Source: Apoda limacodes (lineage: Eukaryota > Arthropoda > Insecta > Lepidoptera > Limacodidae). From it: DNA of 64,000 nt. Of the stretch, positions 9,812-21,345 are shown piece after piece; the stretch's first letter is position 1, and each line of letters starts with the position of its first letter. The notes under the pieces are model-generated. The model saw only the letters and a list, made by a program, of their open reading frames with translations, had not been told where the DNA came from and did not search any database. The stretch is taken from NCBI GenBank assembly GCA_946406115.1, contig OX291545.1, positions 6,386,001 through 6,450,000 of the forward strand, read 5' to 3'. The position numbers and the translations under genes were made by a program.

Positions 9812-10690
9812 CCGCCATGTCGCCGTCATCGCACCGTCCGGCGTGCTTGCAACGAAACGCCACGCTCACCACTAAGCATTCCAAGGTTGTTCTAGTCAAT
9901 GTACCACTGTGGTTTATTTAAGCAGCAATAATTTGTTATGTTTACCTAATTTAAAAAGTTTTAGTTATGCTTTCTACTTCTTTGTTTCATTTATTCCCAT
10001 AATTACATACCTACCAACTTTTTGACCATAAAAAAAAGAATTATTGAAATCATTTAATCGAATCCTTTAGGTGAATATCGAATTTTGCAGAAGCCTGCGA
10101 GCGGTAAGCGCGAGAGTGCATGGTTTTGCGGCTTCGCGGCGTTTCTCGATCGACATCGGTTTTTGACCCCGCAACAAAGGGTGCCCGCTTAGTTCCTTCC
10201 ACGTGAACGCGAAAGCATCCGCACTCGTCGTCGCAGTAGCACAGAGTACATTCTTACGTACTAAATGCAGCGTGCGGGACGTGACACGAGTGTTTGTAGT
10301 CGGTTCTGTTCCGTTCCAGCGTCTTACCAGATTCAAAAACGGTTGCAGAGAGCTCAAAACTGCGCGCTGGAACAATGCAAGCGTTCAGATAGGTGGAAAT
10401 TGAAGAAACGGGAAGCCTTCAACCACTGGAAGAAGATATCTCTAGTATAACCCGTCCATCTCATGGCATTCCCATGTGTACCTTTTACTCTGCCCGAGAC
10501 ACCGATAAAACTTAGTAAGTAGTGTAGATAGTGTAGGTTTTTGCTGTCTAGGATATGAGGGGGGGGGCGATAGAGTCGACCGGAACCAGCACCCTTAAAC
10601 CAGCATAGGGAGAATAAAAAAGGATATAAAAGACTGTTTGAAACGCGAAAATTCAGAAAACCGGATTTATTTATTTCATTAAACATTGCG
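9812..10690. other. Mixed stretch with a GC-rich island, no supported gene
   Basis: The 10067-10375 part is GC-rich and open on minus for 102 codons and on plus for 66, without motifs or splice signals. A G run lies near 10559-10567. It may be a fragment of an exon or an old repeat. Confidence 0.3.
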
Positions 10691-11242
10691 AGTAGATATC
10701 AATCTTGTGCCAGTGAGGATCTCTGGAATGTTTTAAAACGGATACTACAATATATTAAAGGCACTTTAAATTATAACTTAGAATTCAGTTTTCAAGGTAC
10801 TTACAATAGAGATAATTGTATCAAGGGATACGTAGATGCTGATAGGGCAGGAGATGCCGTAGATTATAAATCAACTACTGGATATGTATTTCAATTATTT
10901 GGTTGTACAATTTCATGGATGTCGTAGCAACAAGCTACTGTTGCGAAATCGACCACTGAGGCCGAATATGTTGCTATGAGTGATACAGCTAGTGAGGCTT
11001 GTTGGTTACGTAATATATGTAATTATTTTGGAGCAGTTGAGTGTAATGACAGTATTATTACTTTGTACGAGGACAATCGGTCCGCAATAAAAGTTAGTAA
11101 ATATCCAGAATTTCATAATCGACTTAAACACATAGATATTCATCACCATTTCATTCGAGAAAAAAATGCTACATATGTGATAAGAGTCATTTACATTGAT
11201 ACCAATGACCAACTTGCGGATGCATTAACTAAACCTTTATGA
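10691..11242 (+). pseudogene. Ty1/copia RNase H (3' end of pol)
   Basis: The frame reads as the copia RNase H domain: ILQYIKGTLNYNLEF, then GYVDADRAGD (first catalytic Asp), a serine/threonine turn STTGYVFQL, TTEAEYVAMSD (Glu), LYEDNRSAIKVSKYPEFHNR (Asp), HIDIHHHFIRE, and the usual closing DQLADALTKPL before TGA. A TAG stop lies in frame at 10925-10927. Everything upstream (gag, integrase, RT) is missing, so this is the 3' end of a 5'-truncated or rearranged element. The polypurine tract and LTR follow directly. Confidence 0.9.
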
Positions 11243-11320
11243 GTGGTCAAATTAGCTAAGTTTAGGGATGATTTAGGAATTTGTGTAACTGATTATCAAT
11301 TTAATTTTTGTGTTTTTATT

Positions 11321-11529
11321 GAGGGGGGGGGGGTGATAATACTGGCAATAAAGTATAGCTATAGTATTATATTGACACGTTAAGTTTTTTATTATGACAC
11401 TGATGCCTATTGTTTTGAGATTAAAAAAATATAGTTCTGTGTACAAGCGATGAGTTATTAATATATTTTACGATAATATTCCACTATTGTTTAATTTGCA
11501 TTCATCATTGCTTAATATTCTACCCTACA
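11321..11529 (+). mobile_element. copia polypurine tract and probable 3' LTR
   Basis: A GA/G run (11321-11333) lies directly before TGATAATACTGG, where the 3' LTR should start. The LTR is inferred to end at CCCTACA near 11529, about 196 bp. No second LTR is in the window, so the right boundary is uncertain. Confidence 0.55.
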
Positions 11530-11600
11530 GCATCACTTCTACTTCTTATTTTTATTTCTATCTACTTCAAATTTTTGTCACTCACACCCTTATATCTTGT

Positions 11601-11842
11601 CAAACTCAAACTCAAATCAAATTTTATTCAAGTAGGTTTCTAAGAACACTTTTGAATCGTCAATACAATGTAAACAATGTTCATTTCTGCCAAACAGAGC
11701 TGGCAAGAAGTTCCTTTTTAAGGTAGTAATACAATACTTTGATAATTAGCTAAAGAGTATAAAATATGTACCAACACAATAAGTAATGAAAAATAAATAA
11801 GTAAGCTACTAAAAACGAAGTCAAACATGTCAATCATAATTT
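11601..11842 (-). mobile_element. Non-LTR 3' end fragment (J3)
   Basis: On minus it carries a variant of the CTTGCC...GCAGAA motif, then GACGATTCAAAAGTG, a TTGAATAAA signal and a tail of TTTGAG-type repeats. It is the 3' terminus of a Jockey-like element related to the one at 34-37 kb, and closely resembles J4 at 17.5 kb. Confidence 0.7.
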
Positions 11843-13286
11843 CTTTAGTTTTATATTTGAAAGAACATTTAATTTCATTGTGATTCTTTCCATCCTCTGT
11901 GATTCAACAAGTTTATTACTTGAATGTCTATCTCACAGTTCACTGACGTATAATGACTCCTTCATTGTAAATGAGTTTGTGGAAGGCTTTATTATTAGAT
12001 ATTAAACGTGCACAATATCTCAACACATTAAGGAGAAAAAAGGGTTGAATAACTAATTAGTTGCTAAAAATTCATTTTCACGAATATGGCAAGTGAGTTT
12101 TCAAGAAATCTTTGAATGCAGCTTTCTTTTTTAAAAATAAAGGAATGTTTCCTTTGAGTAAAATTTGCTATTTCCAGTATTTAGATTACTTTCGCTTCAG
12201 GTGCGGTTTAAAAATTCAAACCGGTTTATCCGTTATATTGTATATTTTATGTCCCCTCGTTATCTGTATGCTTCAGAAATCTTTACTTTGTATTAAATAT
12301 TCAGTATCATATTTTATCTCGTGTCTTGTATATTTTTTACCCTGTTCCGCTCCCTCTTGACATTGTAGTTATCTCACTAACCGTTTTATTTATCTGTTTA
12401 TCTTAGGTCTTCGGCAAAATGTCTTTCAGTTTTTTTTACGTGGCCCTCCTCTTTACGAGATATTACACAAAGACACAGTTGTTGTTTTTTCATGGTGATT
12501 TCCTTGAATTGTATTAGCTAATCAATCCAGGCTTCTTTTTTTCCAATGTTTCTAATAACAATCACACGGTATCATAAATAATAGTCCGTGAGCCAGATAG
12601 TATATTTTGTCAGTCATTTCCTCTCAAGCGATAACTCGTGAAATGCTTCAGAGAGTTGTATTATGCAGCATAGTGAACGTCAGCTGCCGCTCCGTGAATG
12701 GGTGGGGCAGCGGCAGCCTCTCAATCACGTAAAAAAAAATGTTTTCAATCAGTTCCTACCGACTGAAAATTTGTTAAATTATAGTAAACGCAATTATTCG
12801 AAGATAAAAAAGTCAGCTGGCCGTTAACTATGCTACCGTAACGTAACGTTAATATACTCAAATAAACTATTTTTTTAACAAAAATATAAACCGACTTCAG
12901 ATCAACTAAAAAGTAAAAAACAAGACCCTAAAGCAGACTTATTTCCAAAACATTCATCTACATGTTTCAGTCCCCTTGAAATCGATTACTAAAAATAAAG
13001 ACAAGTTAAGATACGTAAAAGGTTTTGTTGGAATCTGGCTAAGAAACTGTAACTAAATGTTCTGTGAGTATGTCTGTTTTAGGGGCAGTGGCAATCGACT
13101 TTAAGGCAAATAAAACCTTTAGCTGAATGTTGCTTGTTGTGAATGTGCTTTTGGGGCTCGTCTTTTAATTTTTAGTGGATCTGGAGTCGTTTTATGTTTT
13201 TGTCAAAATAATTTATTTTTTAATTTCTAGTTGCCCTGTTAAACGCATTTCATTTTGCGTTGGGCTTTAAAGTCAGCATTAGAGTA
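11843..13286. other. Gene-free AT-rich stretch
   Basis: No supported ORF (the 82-codon frame at 12112 has no coding character). A short GC-rich palindromic patch (CTGCCGCT...AGCGGCAG) lies near 12680-12715. The 12890-13230 part resembles dispersed moth repeats but has no identifiable ends. Confidence 0.45.
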
Positions 13287-13289
13287 TAT

Positions 13290-14305
13290 AAGATTAGATT
13301 AGATTTCTTTATTTCTTCATATGTCATCTTAAATTACATTACATTAACATTAATTTAGGTTAATATTCGGTGTCGTTAAAATAAATCTCTGCAAGAGTGT
13401 TTAACATCAACACCGGACATAATCCTGATCGCTCGTTTCTGAATAAGAAACACCCTATTTGACTCACTACGGTTACCCCACAATATTGTACCGTACGAAA
13501 TTATCGAATAAAAATAGACAAAATATGCCTGTTATTATACGTCACCAGGCTTTAGCTTTTTTAAAGAATATGTAGATTGAATATGTTGTTTCCAGTTTAT
13601 GTTACATTCGAATATGAGATCCAAAAATTTTGTACTGTCAGAAAAAGGGATGGGACTGCATAAATTATTCGGCCTTTGAATTTTACGTCCACTAAACAAG
13701 ATTACGTTGGATTTAGCTGCATTCATTACTAAGCCATTCGCCAAAAACCACTGCTGCAATTGCCTGCAGACATTGCATTTAGCTGCCCATAAGTAGGTGC
13801 GCTGACCAATACTGTGGTGTTATCAGCAAGCAATATCACTTTGCCATGGGTGACTGCGGAACCTAAATCGTTTCCCAGGGCTGAGCCTTGGGAAATACCC
13901 GATGACACAGCACCGGAGTTAGTTAACCTTACGAGCATTTACATTAATCTCCACAGACTGGATTCGGCTCGATAGTAAAGACTGGAGGAGGTTGTGGGTA
14001 ATAAAATAACAGGCAGTTTTTGGGACCTGTCAAAAGCTTTTGACGAGATAGACCAAAATGGTATTGTAATGGTAGGTGTAAATAACACACCATAAGATTT
14101 TTTTTTTCTAATATAACGCTGTGGTCTATCTCGTCGAAAGCTTTTGACAGGTCACAAAAACTGCCTGTGATTTTATTACCGTCATCTAGTTCTGATAAAA
14201 TAATATCTACTGCCTGATGGGCTGCGTCAATAGTGGACCTTGATTTCCTGTATGCATATTGTTCGTCTGTCAGTAAGTCATTTTTCACTAGGTGGGTCAT
14301 AATGC
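13290..14305 (-). pseudogene. B1 reverse transcriptase, 3' part
   Basis: Fragments in several frames: DLLTDEQYAYRKSRSTIDAA, FCDLSKAFDEID (catalytic strand A), SGISQGSALG (in place of the VPQGS motif), VILLADNTTVLV where the YADD box should be, then WFLANGLVMNAAKSNVILF, and near 13380-13540 the C-terminal GTILWGNRS / LIQKRAIRIMSG region. The catalytic box is degenerate and frames change several times, so it is dead. A 57-bp inverted duplication of the strand A region disrupts it at 13998-14179. Confidence 0.75.
13998..14179. repeat. 57-bp inverted duplication inside B1
   Basis: Bases 13998-14054 are nearly the reverse complement of 14123-14179 with a 68-base spacer. Both arms encode the RT segment around DLSKAFDEID, one on each strand. 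Confidence 0.9.
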
Positions 14306-15530
14306 AATGTAGCCTAGACATAGCGAAGGCGTTAGATCGGGTCTGGCACCGGGGTCTTCTATCGAAGTTGCCATCTTACGGAGTGCCCGAGGGTTTGTGC
14401 AAATGGGTGGCTAGCTTTTTGTCCGGCAGATGCATACGAGCCGTAGTTGACGGTAGTTGCTCTGATAGCATGGACATTAATGCTGGTGTCCCGCAAGGCT
14501 TTGTGCTGTCTCCTACGCTGTTTCTACTGCACATCAATGATATGTTGGACATCAACATCATACATTGCTATGCAGATGACAGTACTGGAGACGCTTATTA
14601 CACGGGCCATGCAAGCATCCCACGTTCCGTTGTGGAGGAAAAGCGTGAAGAACTTGTGTCTCAAATCGAGATCGGTCTGTCCAAGGTCTCTGACGGGGGG
14701 GCGGGAAAACTTGGTCCGATTCAACCCTTCAAAGACACAAGTCTGCCCGTTCACCGCTAAGAAAACCCCATTCACTATAGTCCCACAATTCCAGAACACT
14801 CCCCTCTCCATCTCTAAGAGCATTGGGATCCTTGGCGTTGACATCTCCAGCGATGTTCAGTTCCGAGATCATTTGCTAGACAAGGTAAAGCTGGCGTCCA
14901 AAAAACTTGGTGTACTCAACAGAGCGAAGCAGTACTTCACGTCGGGGCAAAGTTTGCTACTTTACAAGTCGCAAGTCCGGCCCCATATGGAGTACTGCTG
15001 CCATCTCTGGGCGGGTGCACCCGGATACCTGCTTGGCCCTTTTGACTCGGTTCAACGACGGGCTGTGAGAATTGTCGACGATCCCAAACTCACTTGCGGT
15101 ATCGAGCCCTTAAGTCTGAGGAGAGACTTTGCCTCCCTGTGTGTGTTCTACCGCTTGTACAATGGACTGTGTTCTGAGGAATTGTTCGAAATGATGCCCA
15201 CGGCTACTTTCTACCATCGCACCACTCGCCATCGACAGGGAATTCATTCTCACACTTTGGAACCGAAATGGTCGCGTACAGTGCGGTTTCAGAGAAACTT
15301 CCTCCCGCGAACGCTTGGGTTGTGGAATGAGCTCCCTGCCAAGGTTTTCTCTAAGGACTACAGAATGGGGTCCTTCAAAAAAGAAGTTATTAGATTTCTG
15401 AAGGGTCGGCAACGCGCGAGTGATGCCCCTGGTGTTGCAAGCGTCCATAGGCCACGGTGACCGCTTACCATCAGGCGGACCGTAGGCTTGTTTGCCACCT
15501 TAGTGGTATTAAAAAAAAAAAATAAAAAAA
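14306..15530 (+). mobile_element. Family A copy A2 (5'-truncated) in B1
   Basis: It starts inside the RT at the catalytic strand and runs to the family 3' end with a poly(A)-like tail at about 15511-15530. On either side the B1 minus-strand coding sequence continues (PSISKLIE to the right, MTHLVKNDLL to the left), so A2 landed in B1. Target duplication is short or unclear (ATG on both sides). Confidence 0.9.
14308..15460 (+). pseudogene. Family A RT and C-terminal region (copy A2)
   Basis: It contains LDIAKALDRVWHRG, GVPQGFVLSPTLF, CYADDSTG and the full C-terminal region to HRPR and TGA at 15458-15460. A run of seven G's near 14694-14700 shifts the frame just after the catalytic box region, so the 5' part is in one frame and the rest in another. 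It is close to A1 in sequence. Confidence 0.85.
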
Positions 15531-16069
15531 TATGGATTCAATTAATTTTGAAATTGAAGGGACAATGGTTATTAGCCTATGGCTGTCAACGGATGAGGTT
15601 TCTCCTTTGCCTTTATATATTGGACATACATGAGTATTGTTCAGCACATCTGGATACTCGCCTGTAGTGAACATCTCATTGATTAAGACCACAAGTAAAT
15701 CAGCAATAATTGGTCACACAGACAAAATAATACTGACTGATATGTTATAGATATCTAGTGTATATGGAGATGAATATTTTAGGGTTTGATCTATGTGACT
15801 ACGTGTGACACTAGATAACATAAAAGTATTAGATTTACTTTTATTTTGTGTATGCACTTTCATGTATGTCACTATTTGTTTTTTGTCCGATATTAAATTT
15901 AGTTTGCTTGGCACACCGAGGAAATAATCATTTATGTAGTTAGGTAAATTTGTTTAAGGTATTTTCTTTTTGTCCTTGTCTAGTTATTTTATATTAGTGG
16001 ATCGAGATTTTGTTTTTACCTCATCATTTATTATTCTCCAAATATCTTTAGAAAGATTTTTATAATTTT
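15531..16069 (-). pseudogene. B1 pre-RT region and first RT motifs
   Basis: On minus the frame segments read FLGVPSKLNLISDKKQIV, a serine-rich stretch, VLINEMFTTGEYPDVLNN, HVCPIYKGKGETSSVDSHR and IVPSISKLIES, the usual linker and RT motifs 1-2 of Jockey-like ORF2. A stop separates the first part (15714-15914) from the second (15540-15692). It joins the 13290-14305 fragment across A2. Confidence 0.7.
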
Positions 16070-16357
16070 AGGGTTCCGTACCCGAAAGGTAATTAGGAAC
16101 CCTATTACTAAGGCTTCGCTGTCCGTCCGTCCGTCTGTCACCAGGCTGTATCTCATGAACCGTTATAGTTAGACAGTTGAAATTTTCACAGAAGATGTAT
16201 TTCTGTTGCCGCTATAACAACAAATACTAAAAATCAGAAAAAAATAAATATTTTAGGGGGCTCCCACACAACATAAGTGATTTTTTTTGCTCGTTTTTGT
16301 AGATAATGGTATGGAACCCTTCGTACGCGAGTCCGACTCGCACTTGGCCGATTTTTA
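16070..16357. repeat. GTTCCGTACCC dispersed repeat
   Basis: It begins AGGGTTCCGTACCC, has the CTGTCCGTCCGTCC motif and ends with CGAGTCCGACTCGCACTTGG. I recognise it as a very common dispersed repeat of moths and butterflies of unclear class. It interrupts B1. Truncated relatives lie near 33422-33535, 53590-53650 and 57880-57950. Confidence 0.75.
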
Positions 16358-16650
16358 GGCGGTCTTCTGCAGGCAATCTACGAACAGCGAGAGTTGACGA
16401 TTTTATTAGGTCTGCGTAATAATCAATTTATTCTGAAATCAGTTTAAATTGAGGATATTGTTTTCTAATTTCGCAAAAATCATTGAATATTTTCATTTTT
16501 TTTTCTGTTTCGTTATTCATCCACGGGGTTTTGATTTTTTCTTTATTACGAATATATTTTATTGGAAATTGAATATTTATATGAGTCGTCAAAATTTTAA
16601 TTAATTTGTCAATTTTTTATTTATACAAATATAAATGTCATATATAAATT

Positions 16651-17535
16651 CCCAGTCATAACTTAAAATGTTAATGTAAAAAGCGTAAATCGATTCCTTG
16701 TTATAGAATCGTCGCTCAGAGAAATCGTTACATTTTTTCAGGTCTGACTGTACCATGAACTGAAATAACTAAGCTTTGTGATTGCTTATCGCCGTATCAA
16801 TTTTTTTTTTAATTTACAATATTATATTCCATTTGATTTGATTTATTTCATTTCGATACATTTTTTTTAATTATTTTAATTTAGTCTTAATATTTTTATT
16901 TTTTATTTAATTTATTTTAAGTTAAATTTATAAATAACTTTTGCCTCACCTGTTGTAGCTAACTCTTTATTACTTTTTACTAACAAGAATCAATTATTGT
17001 ATTTTTTCACCTGCAACGAATGAAGCATTTACATATGTGAACTTATTGAATGCTGTGTTTACCCATAAGTGGTTGTATATTTAGTTTAAGACAGCAGTGA
17101 TTTTCTACCGAATGTATTAATTTGACAACTGTTGGTAACCTATAAACAATAAATAAATAAAACAGACGACATTTTAATACAACCAATTTATCCTTATTCA
17201 TTGTATTAGCACTGTGTAGGTCACTATATTAGCAAATAAGTGACAATTTTTGCAAACATACATTATAAAAGCGAAGATATATGGAACAGTTAAAATATCA
17301 ATAGTTTACTAAGAGAAGTTTGAGGTCCCAATTTATAGATTGACAATGCTGCTTTCTTTTATAAAAATAAGACAGCGTTAATATCGGCTGCCTTACTCCT
17401 AAGCAAAATGCCATAAGACATGACGGAATGTAAATAGCTAAAGTAAACCAAGCGTGCAGTGTCAGCATTGCTAGGTTTGCTCAATTAAATACATTCCATA
17501 CAATTATAAAACTATTGTTAAATGATTCAAATGAA
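16651..17535. other. Gene-free AT-rich stretch
   Basis: No ORF, RNA or repeat boundary seen. Confidence 0.5.
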
Positions 17536-17788
17536 GTCAATCAATCAATCAAATCAAACTTTATTCAAATAGGTTTCTAAGAACTCTTTTGTATCGTCAA
17601 TACAATGTAAACAATGTTAATTTCTGCAAAAAAGAGCTGGCAAGAAGTTCCATTTAAAGTAATAATACAATACTTTGATAATCAGCTAAAGACTCATACA
17701 ATATGTACCGAAACACTTATAAGAAATAAAAAAAAGTTAGTAAGCTACTAAAAACAAAGTCAAACATGTCAATTATATTTTTTTTTGT
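17536..17788 (-). mobile_element. Non-LTR 3' end fragment (J4)
   Basis: It is the same type as J3, on minus: CTTCTTGCCAGCTC motif, TTGAATAAA, then a tail of TTGA repeats at 17537-17553. Strongly 5'-truncated. Confidence 0.7.
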
Positions 17789-18943
17789 TCTTATGTAGTA
17801 TAGAGGGCGCACCATGTGAAGCGTCAAATATCGTCAATCGAGTAAAGGAATTAAGATATTTAAGAGAATTCCGATATTTAATAGTACTAGTGGCATTAGA
17901 GCCATCATAATTATATTTTTGCATAATTGTATTGTGTACATACATCTACTTACATATACTTATAATATTATAAATGCGAAAGTAACAGTCAGTTGCAAGA
18001 AGCGCGTCATTAACGACTCCTTAACTAAAGACTCGTTAAATATAAGGATATCACTAGTTTATAGAGTGTTGCATGAATGTCTTTAATACTGGTCCTTTAT
18101 GTTCATTTAGTAAGGGCGTCCTTAAGTAAATGGATTCTGATAAATGAATGAGGTTTTATGTTTCGTTTCTCATAATTCCCAGGTTCTTTGCTTGCATTCG
18201 AGTAAAAAGTACAAATATTACTCAGAATTATAATAAAAACTAGACAATTAGTGAATTAATAGTTTAATTGTTTATATACTGCCAGCTTACGTTATTTTGG
18301 AGACGACATTAGTAATAAATGTGTTTTCGATTTTATTTTGAAATTGATTTATTTGAAACGAAACGTTATTCGTAATTTTTGTTTATGGTCTATGTTGTTG
18401 TTTATCTGTGATAGGTACGCGTGTTGTTTTGAGTAGTGAATTATTAATATTTGTTTCAAAATGTTGAAGAAATCTCGTGGTGCTAATAACACACTCTTGG
18501 AAAAAGAAAAACTAATGGAATTAGCAAAAAAGTAAGTACAATTTTGTTACAACACCCAACAAGCACCTATTTGCGAATAGATTTATATAAACACAAACAC
18601 GTGTTTTGTTTAAAAATCATATAATATTAGGCTTTTTTTATTTAAAGCAAGTGATGAAAGATAAATGTAAAGTTAAATATTTTAAGTACCTTTCTACTTT
18701 TTACTGTAGATATAATCACATTATAGAAGATAAGAGATCTGGAGGCATATTTCTTACCAAGAAACAAGATGCTTGGCATCAATTGTGCAACTCCTACAGT
18801 GCAGTTGCTACCAGCGGATTACGTACCGTTGACCAGTATATATGAAGCAAAAAGCAAGAAAGGTGTTAGCAGAAAAAAATGTAAGTTACAGTTGTAATTC
18901 ACATCGACATATTTAATTTACCTAATTTATACTCAAGAGAGGT

Positions 18944-19030
18944 AGGGCACTGCAAGTATTCGCTCGAATAAGCCACCCGAACAACTAAAGCAGGGCATAG
19001 CGAGTACTTGCTCAAATGAGCGGCCCGAAC
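18944..19030 (+). repeat. Two direct repeats in the family A 5' UTR
   Basis: 18944-18982 and 18992-19030 are similar 39-bp units at a 48-bp period (both start AGGGCA and end CCCGAAC). Such repeats in non-LTR 5' UTRs often hold internal promoter elements; that role is inferred. Confidence 0.7.
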
Positions 19031-19538
19031 TGGGGAAGTACCTCCACCTTACAGAAAACCGCGGCCATAATAACACTAACATTGAGTAGTGTTGTGTTCC
19101 TGGCGGTGAGTAAGGTTGCCAGAGCTCTTTGAGGATTCGCTGCGCGGACAGCGGAGGACCGGCGGTGCTTGTTGCTGTCATGCTCGGCGTAGACGCGGCG
19201 TGCTGGTTCGGCGGTCAGGGAGACCTGATGAAACGGCTGACCGCTGGGCGCCCGCAGGTTGAATGGGATCCCGAACCCAGGGATCACTTAATCTCCTCCC
19301 TGGTAGGCTGATCCGCCAGCCTGTGTAAAGTATCTGAAGTGGTAGTCGTGCCGGAGGAGGAGACCGGAGTGGACCCGGCTACTACAACAGAGGGGGATCA
19401 GGGGCCCTTCCGCCCGCCGTGCCAGCAACCGTATCATCTGTGGCGAGCTTCGGCAGTCTTAGAACCGCACCTTTTGTCCTCTAAGCTGACTGTGCAGTGA
19501 ATCCTCATCCTTAGTCTTTGTAACTTTTTTTATATATT

Positions 19539-20429
19539 ATGGCCATGAGAACGAAAAAGAATAGAGTTTGTACAGCGGCTACTCCATCCACATATAATGT
19601 GGATTTTTGCAACATCAGGGGTATTCACGCAAATCTTAACGCAGTCCACCACCATCTCGAAACTGCGCAGCCGACCATTCTTTTTCTAACGGAGACGCAG
19701 ATATCTTGCCCGACCGACACATCATACCTTCACTATCCCGGCTACAAACTCGAACACAATTTGATGAGTCGTGCCGGTGTATGTATGTTCGTCCGGGAGG
19801 ATATCTGCTGTCGCCGCCTTCATAGCCTTGAAGACAGGGACCTGTCGATATTGTGGATGCGCGTAGATTACGGCGGCCACACTCGTATCTATGCGTGCCT
19901 ATACAGGTCTCATTGCGGTGACACGGACGTAACTCGACTCTTCACGCACCTGAGTTTGACGACTGACAAAGTTCTAGAGCAATATCCCACAGCAGAACTA
20001 GTTATTTTGGGAGACTTTAACGCCCACCATCGCGAGTGGCTCAGTTCTCGAACCAATAACTATGCTGGGATATCTGCTCATGAATTTGCTCTGACCTATG
20101 GATTCTCTCAGCCGGTACTTTCTCCAACGAGAATACCAGATATAGAGGAACATACGAGCTCCTTACTGGACCTTCTGCTGACTACTCGTCCGGACGGATA
20201 CTCCGTCTCAGTGGATGCGCCTCTTGGCTCCTCAGACCACTGTCTCGTTCGGACTCAAGTGTCATGCACACAACCTGATCCTTCTGGGCCAACTAATTGG
20301 CGTCGTGTGTGGCACTATAAGTCGGCAGACTGGGATGGATTGCAAGAATTTTACGCATCGTACCCGTCGCCGCAGTCACTGAGAAAATCCTTGCTGGTAT
20401 GGAATGCTATATTCCTAACCCGCGAGTAG
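19539..20429 (+). CDS. Family A AP-type endonuclease domain (copy A3)
   Basis: A 296-codon frame from ATG 19539 covers an exonuclease/endonuclease/phosphatase-fold domain that nicks the target DNA to prime reverse transcription. Motifs in order: FCNIRGIHANL (N-terminal Asn), LFLTETQI (catalytic Glu near residue 50), ILGDFNAHHREW (Asp and Asn near residue 158), and LGSSDHCLV (Asp-His near residue 232). It then enters the RT linker but ends early in TAG because about 45 bp are missing near 20362, which shifts the frame. The domain itself looks complete, the only complete endonuclease of this family in the window. Confidence 0.85.
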   Translation: MAMRTKKNRVCTAATPSTYNVDFCNIRGIHANLNAVHHHLETAQPTILFLTETQISCPTDTSYLHYPGYKLEHNLMSRAGVCMFVREDICCRRLHSLEDRDLSILWMRVDYGGHTRIYACLYRSHCGDTDVTRLFTHLSLTTDKVLEQYPTAELVILGDFNAHHREWLSSRTNNYAGISAHEFALTYGFSQPVLSPTRIPDIEEHTSSLLDLLLTTRPDGYSVSVDAPLGSSDHCLVRTQVSCTQPDPSGPTNWRRVWHYKSADWDGLQEFYASYPSPQSLRKSLLVWNAIFLTRE

Positions 20430-20947
20430 CTGCCGGCCTCAAAAAACGACCGTGGTTTATTAGGTACTTTTTACTTTCGTGGTTCTCGAACCAATAACTA
20501 TGCTGGGATATCTACTCATAAATTTACTCTGACCTATGAATTCTCTCAGCTGGTACTTTCTCCAACGAGAATACCAGATAAAGAGGAACATACGAGCTCC
20601 TAACTGGACCTTCTGCTGACTACTCGTCCGGACGGATACTCCGTCTCAGTGGATGCGCCTCTTGGCTCCTCGGACCACTGTCTCGTTCGGACTCAAGTGT
20701 CATGCACAAAACCCGATTCTTCTGGGCCAACTAATTGGCGTCGTGTGTGGCACTATAAGTCGGCAGACTGGGATGGATTGCGAGAATTTTACGCATCGTA
20801 CCCGTGGAGGCAGATCTGCTTTAACTCAGAAGATCCTGACGTCTGCGCAGCCACATTCACTGAGAAAATCCTTGCTGGTATGGAATGCTATATTCCTAAC
20901 CCGCGAGTAGCTGCCGGCGTCAAAAAACGACCGTGGTTTAATAGGTC
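20045..20947 (+). repeat. 438-bp-offset tandem duplication within A3
   Basis: Sequence from TTCTCGAACCAATAAC at 20045 recurs at 20483. The second copy keeps the roughly 45 bp missing from the first and reads to the family linker. A partial endonuclease C-terminus (SDH motif) is therefore present twice. Confidence 0.85.
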
Positions 20948-21345
20948 TTGCAGAAAAGCTAAAATTCTTAAGCAAAATGCATATGAGGCTTGGACCACGG
21001 CTCGTTATAATAAAGATCCGAATATTTCTGAGTTATAACGCAAATTAAATGCTGCCTCGAGGTTCAGTAAGAAAGCAACTGCCAGAGCAAAATTCTAATT
21101 CATCGGCAAAATAGGTGGGTGACTTGCGAGCTATCCTTCTGGGAGTCGTGCTTTCTGTTCGCTTGCCAAAGCTGCCGAAGCGAACTTTTGCCAGTCGTCG
21201 TTACCACCACTGCGAAAGACCGATGGTGACTTGGGCCATAGTGCTAAAGAGAAAGCCGATCTAGGCGGGCGTTGCTTTCTCTAGACGTTCATAAGTCGAG
21301 TGGGCCAGACGGTATACCAGCAGTGGCATCGCTATTACCTCTCTC
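20649..21345 (+). pseudogene. Family A linker (copy A3), with stops and deletions
   Basis: It encodes the second SDH motif and linker (KKRPWFNRSCRKAK) up to a TAA at 21036-21038. A further stop follows near 21097. Two deletions relative to A1 remove roughly 115 bp near 21260 and 165 bp near 21328, taking out part of the linker and RT motif 1. Confidence 0.75.

Larger units (their letters stand above)
13287..16650 (-). mobile_element. Non-LTR retrotransposon B1, heavily decayed and twice interrupted
   Basis: On minus the order is the post-endonuclease linker (16360-16640), the pre-RT region (15690-16068), RT motifs, the C-terminal region and a 3' end with AATAAAG followed by repeated TCTAA (about 13287-13310). 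Copy A2 (14306-15530) and a GTTCCGTACCC repeat (16070-16357) are inserted. The 5' end and endonuclease are not seen. The family differs from A and from the 34-kb element; the clade is Jockey-like. Confidence 0.8.

Noticed and set aside
10067..10375. 102-codon minus frame in a GC island
   Set aside because: No motif, and the opposite strand is equally open, as expected from composition.
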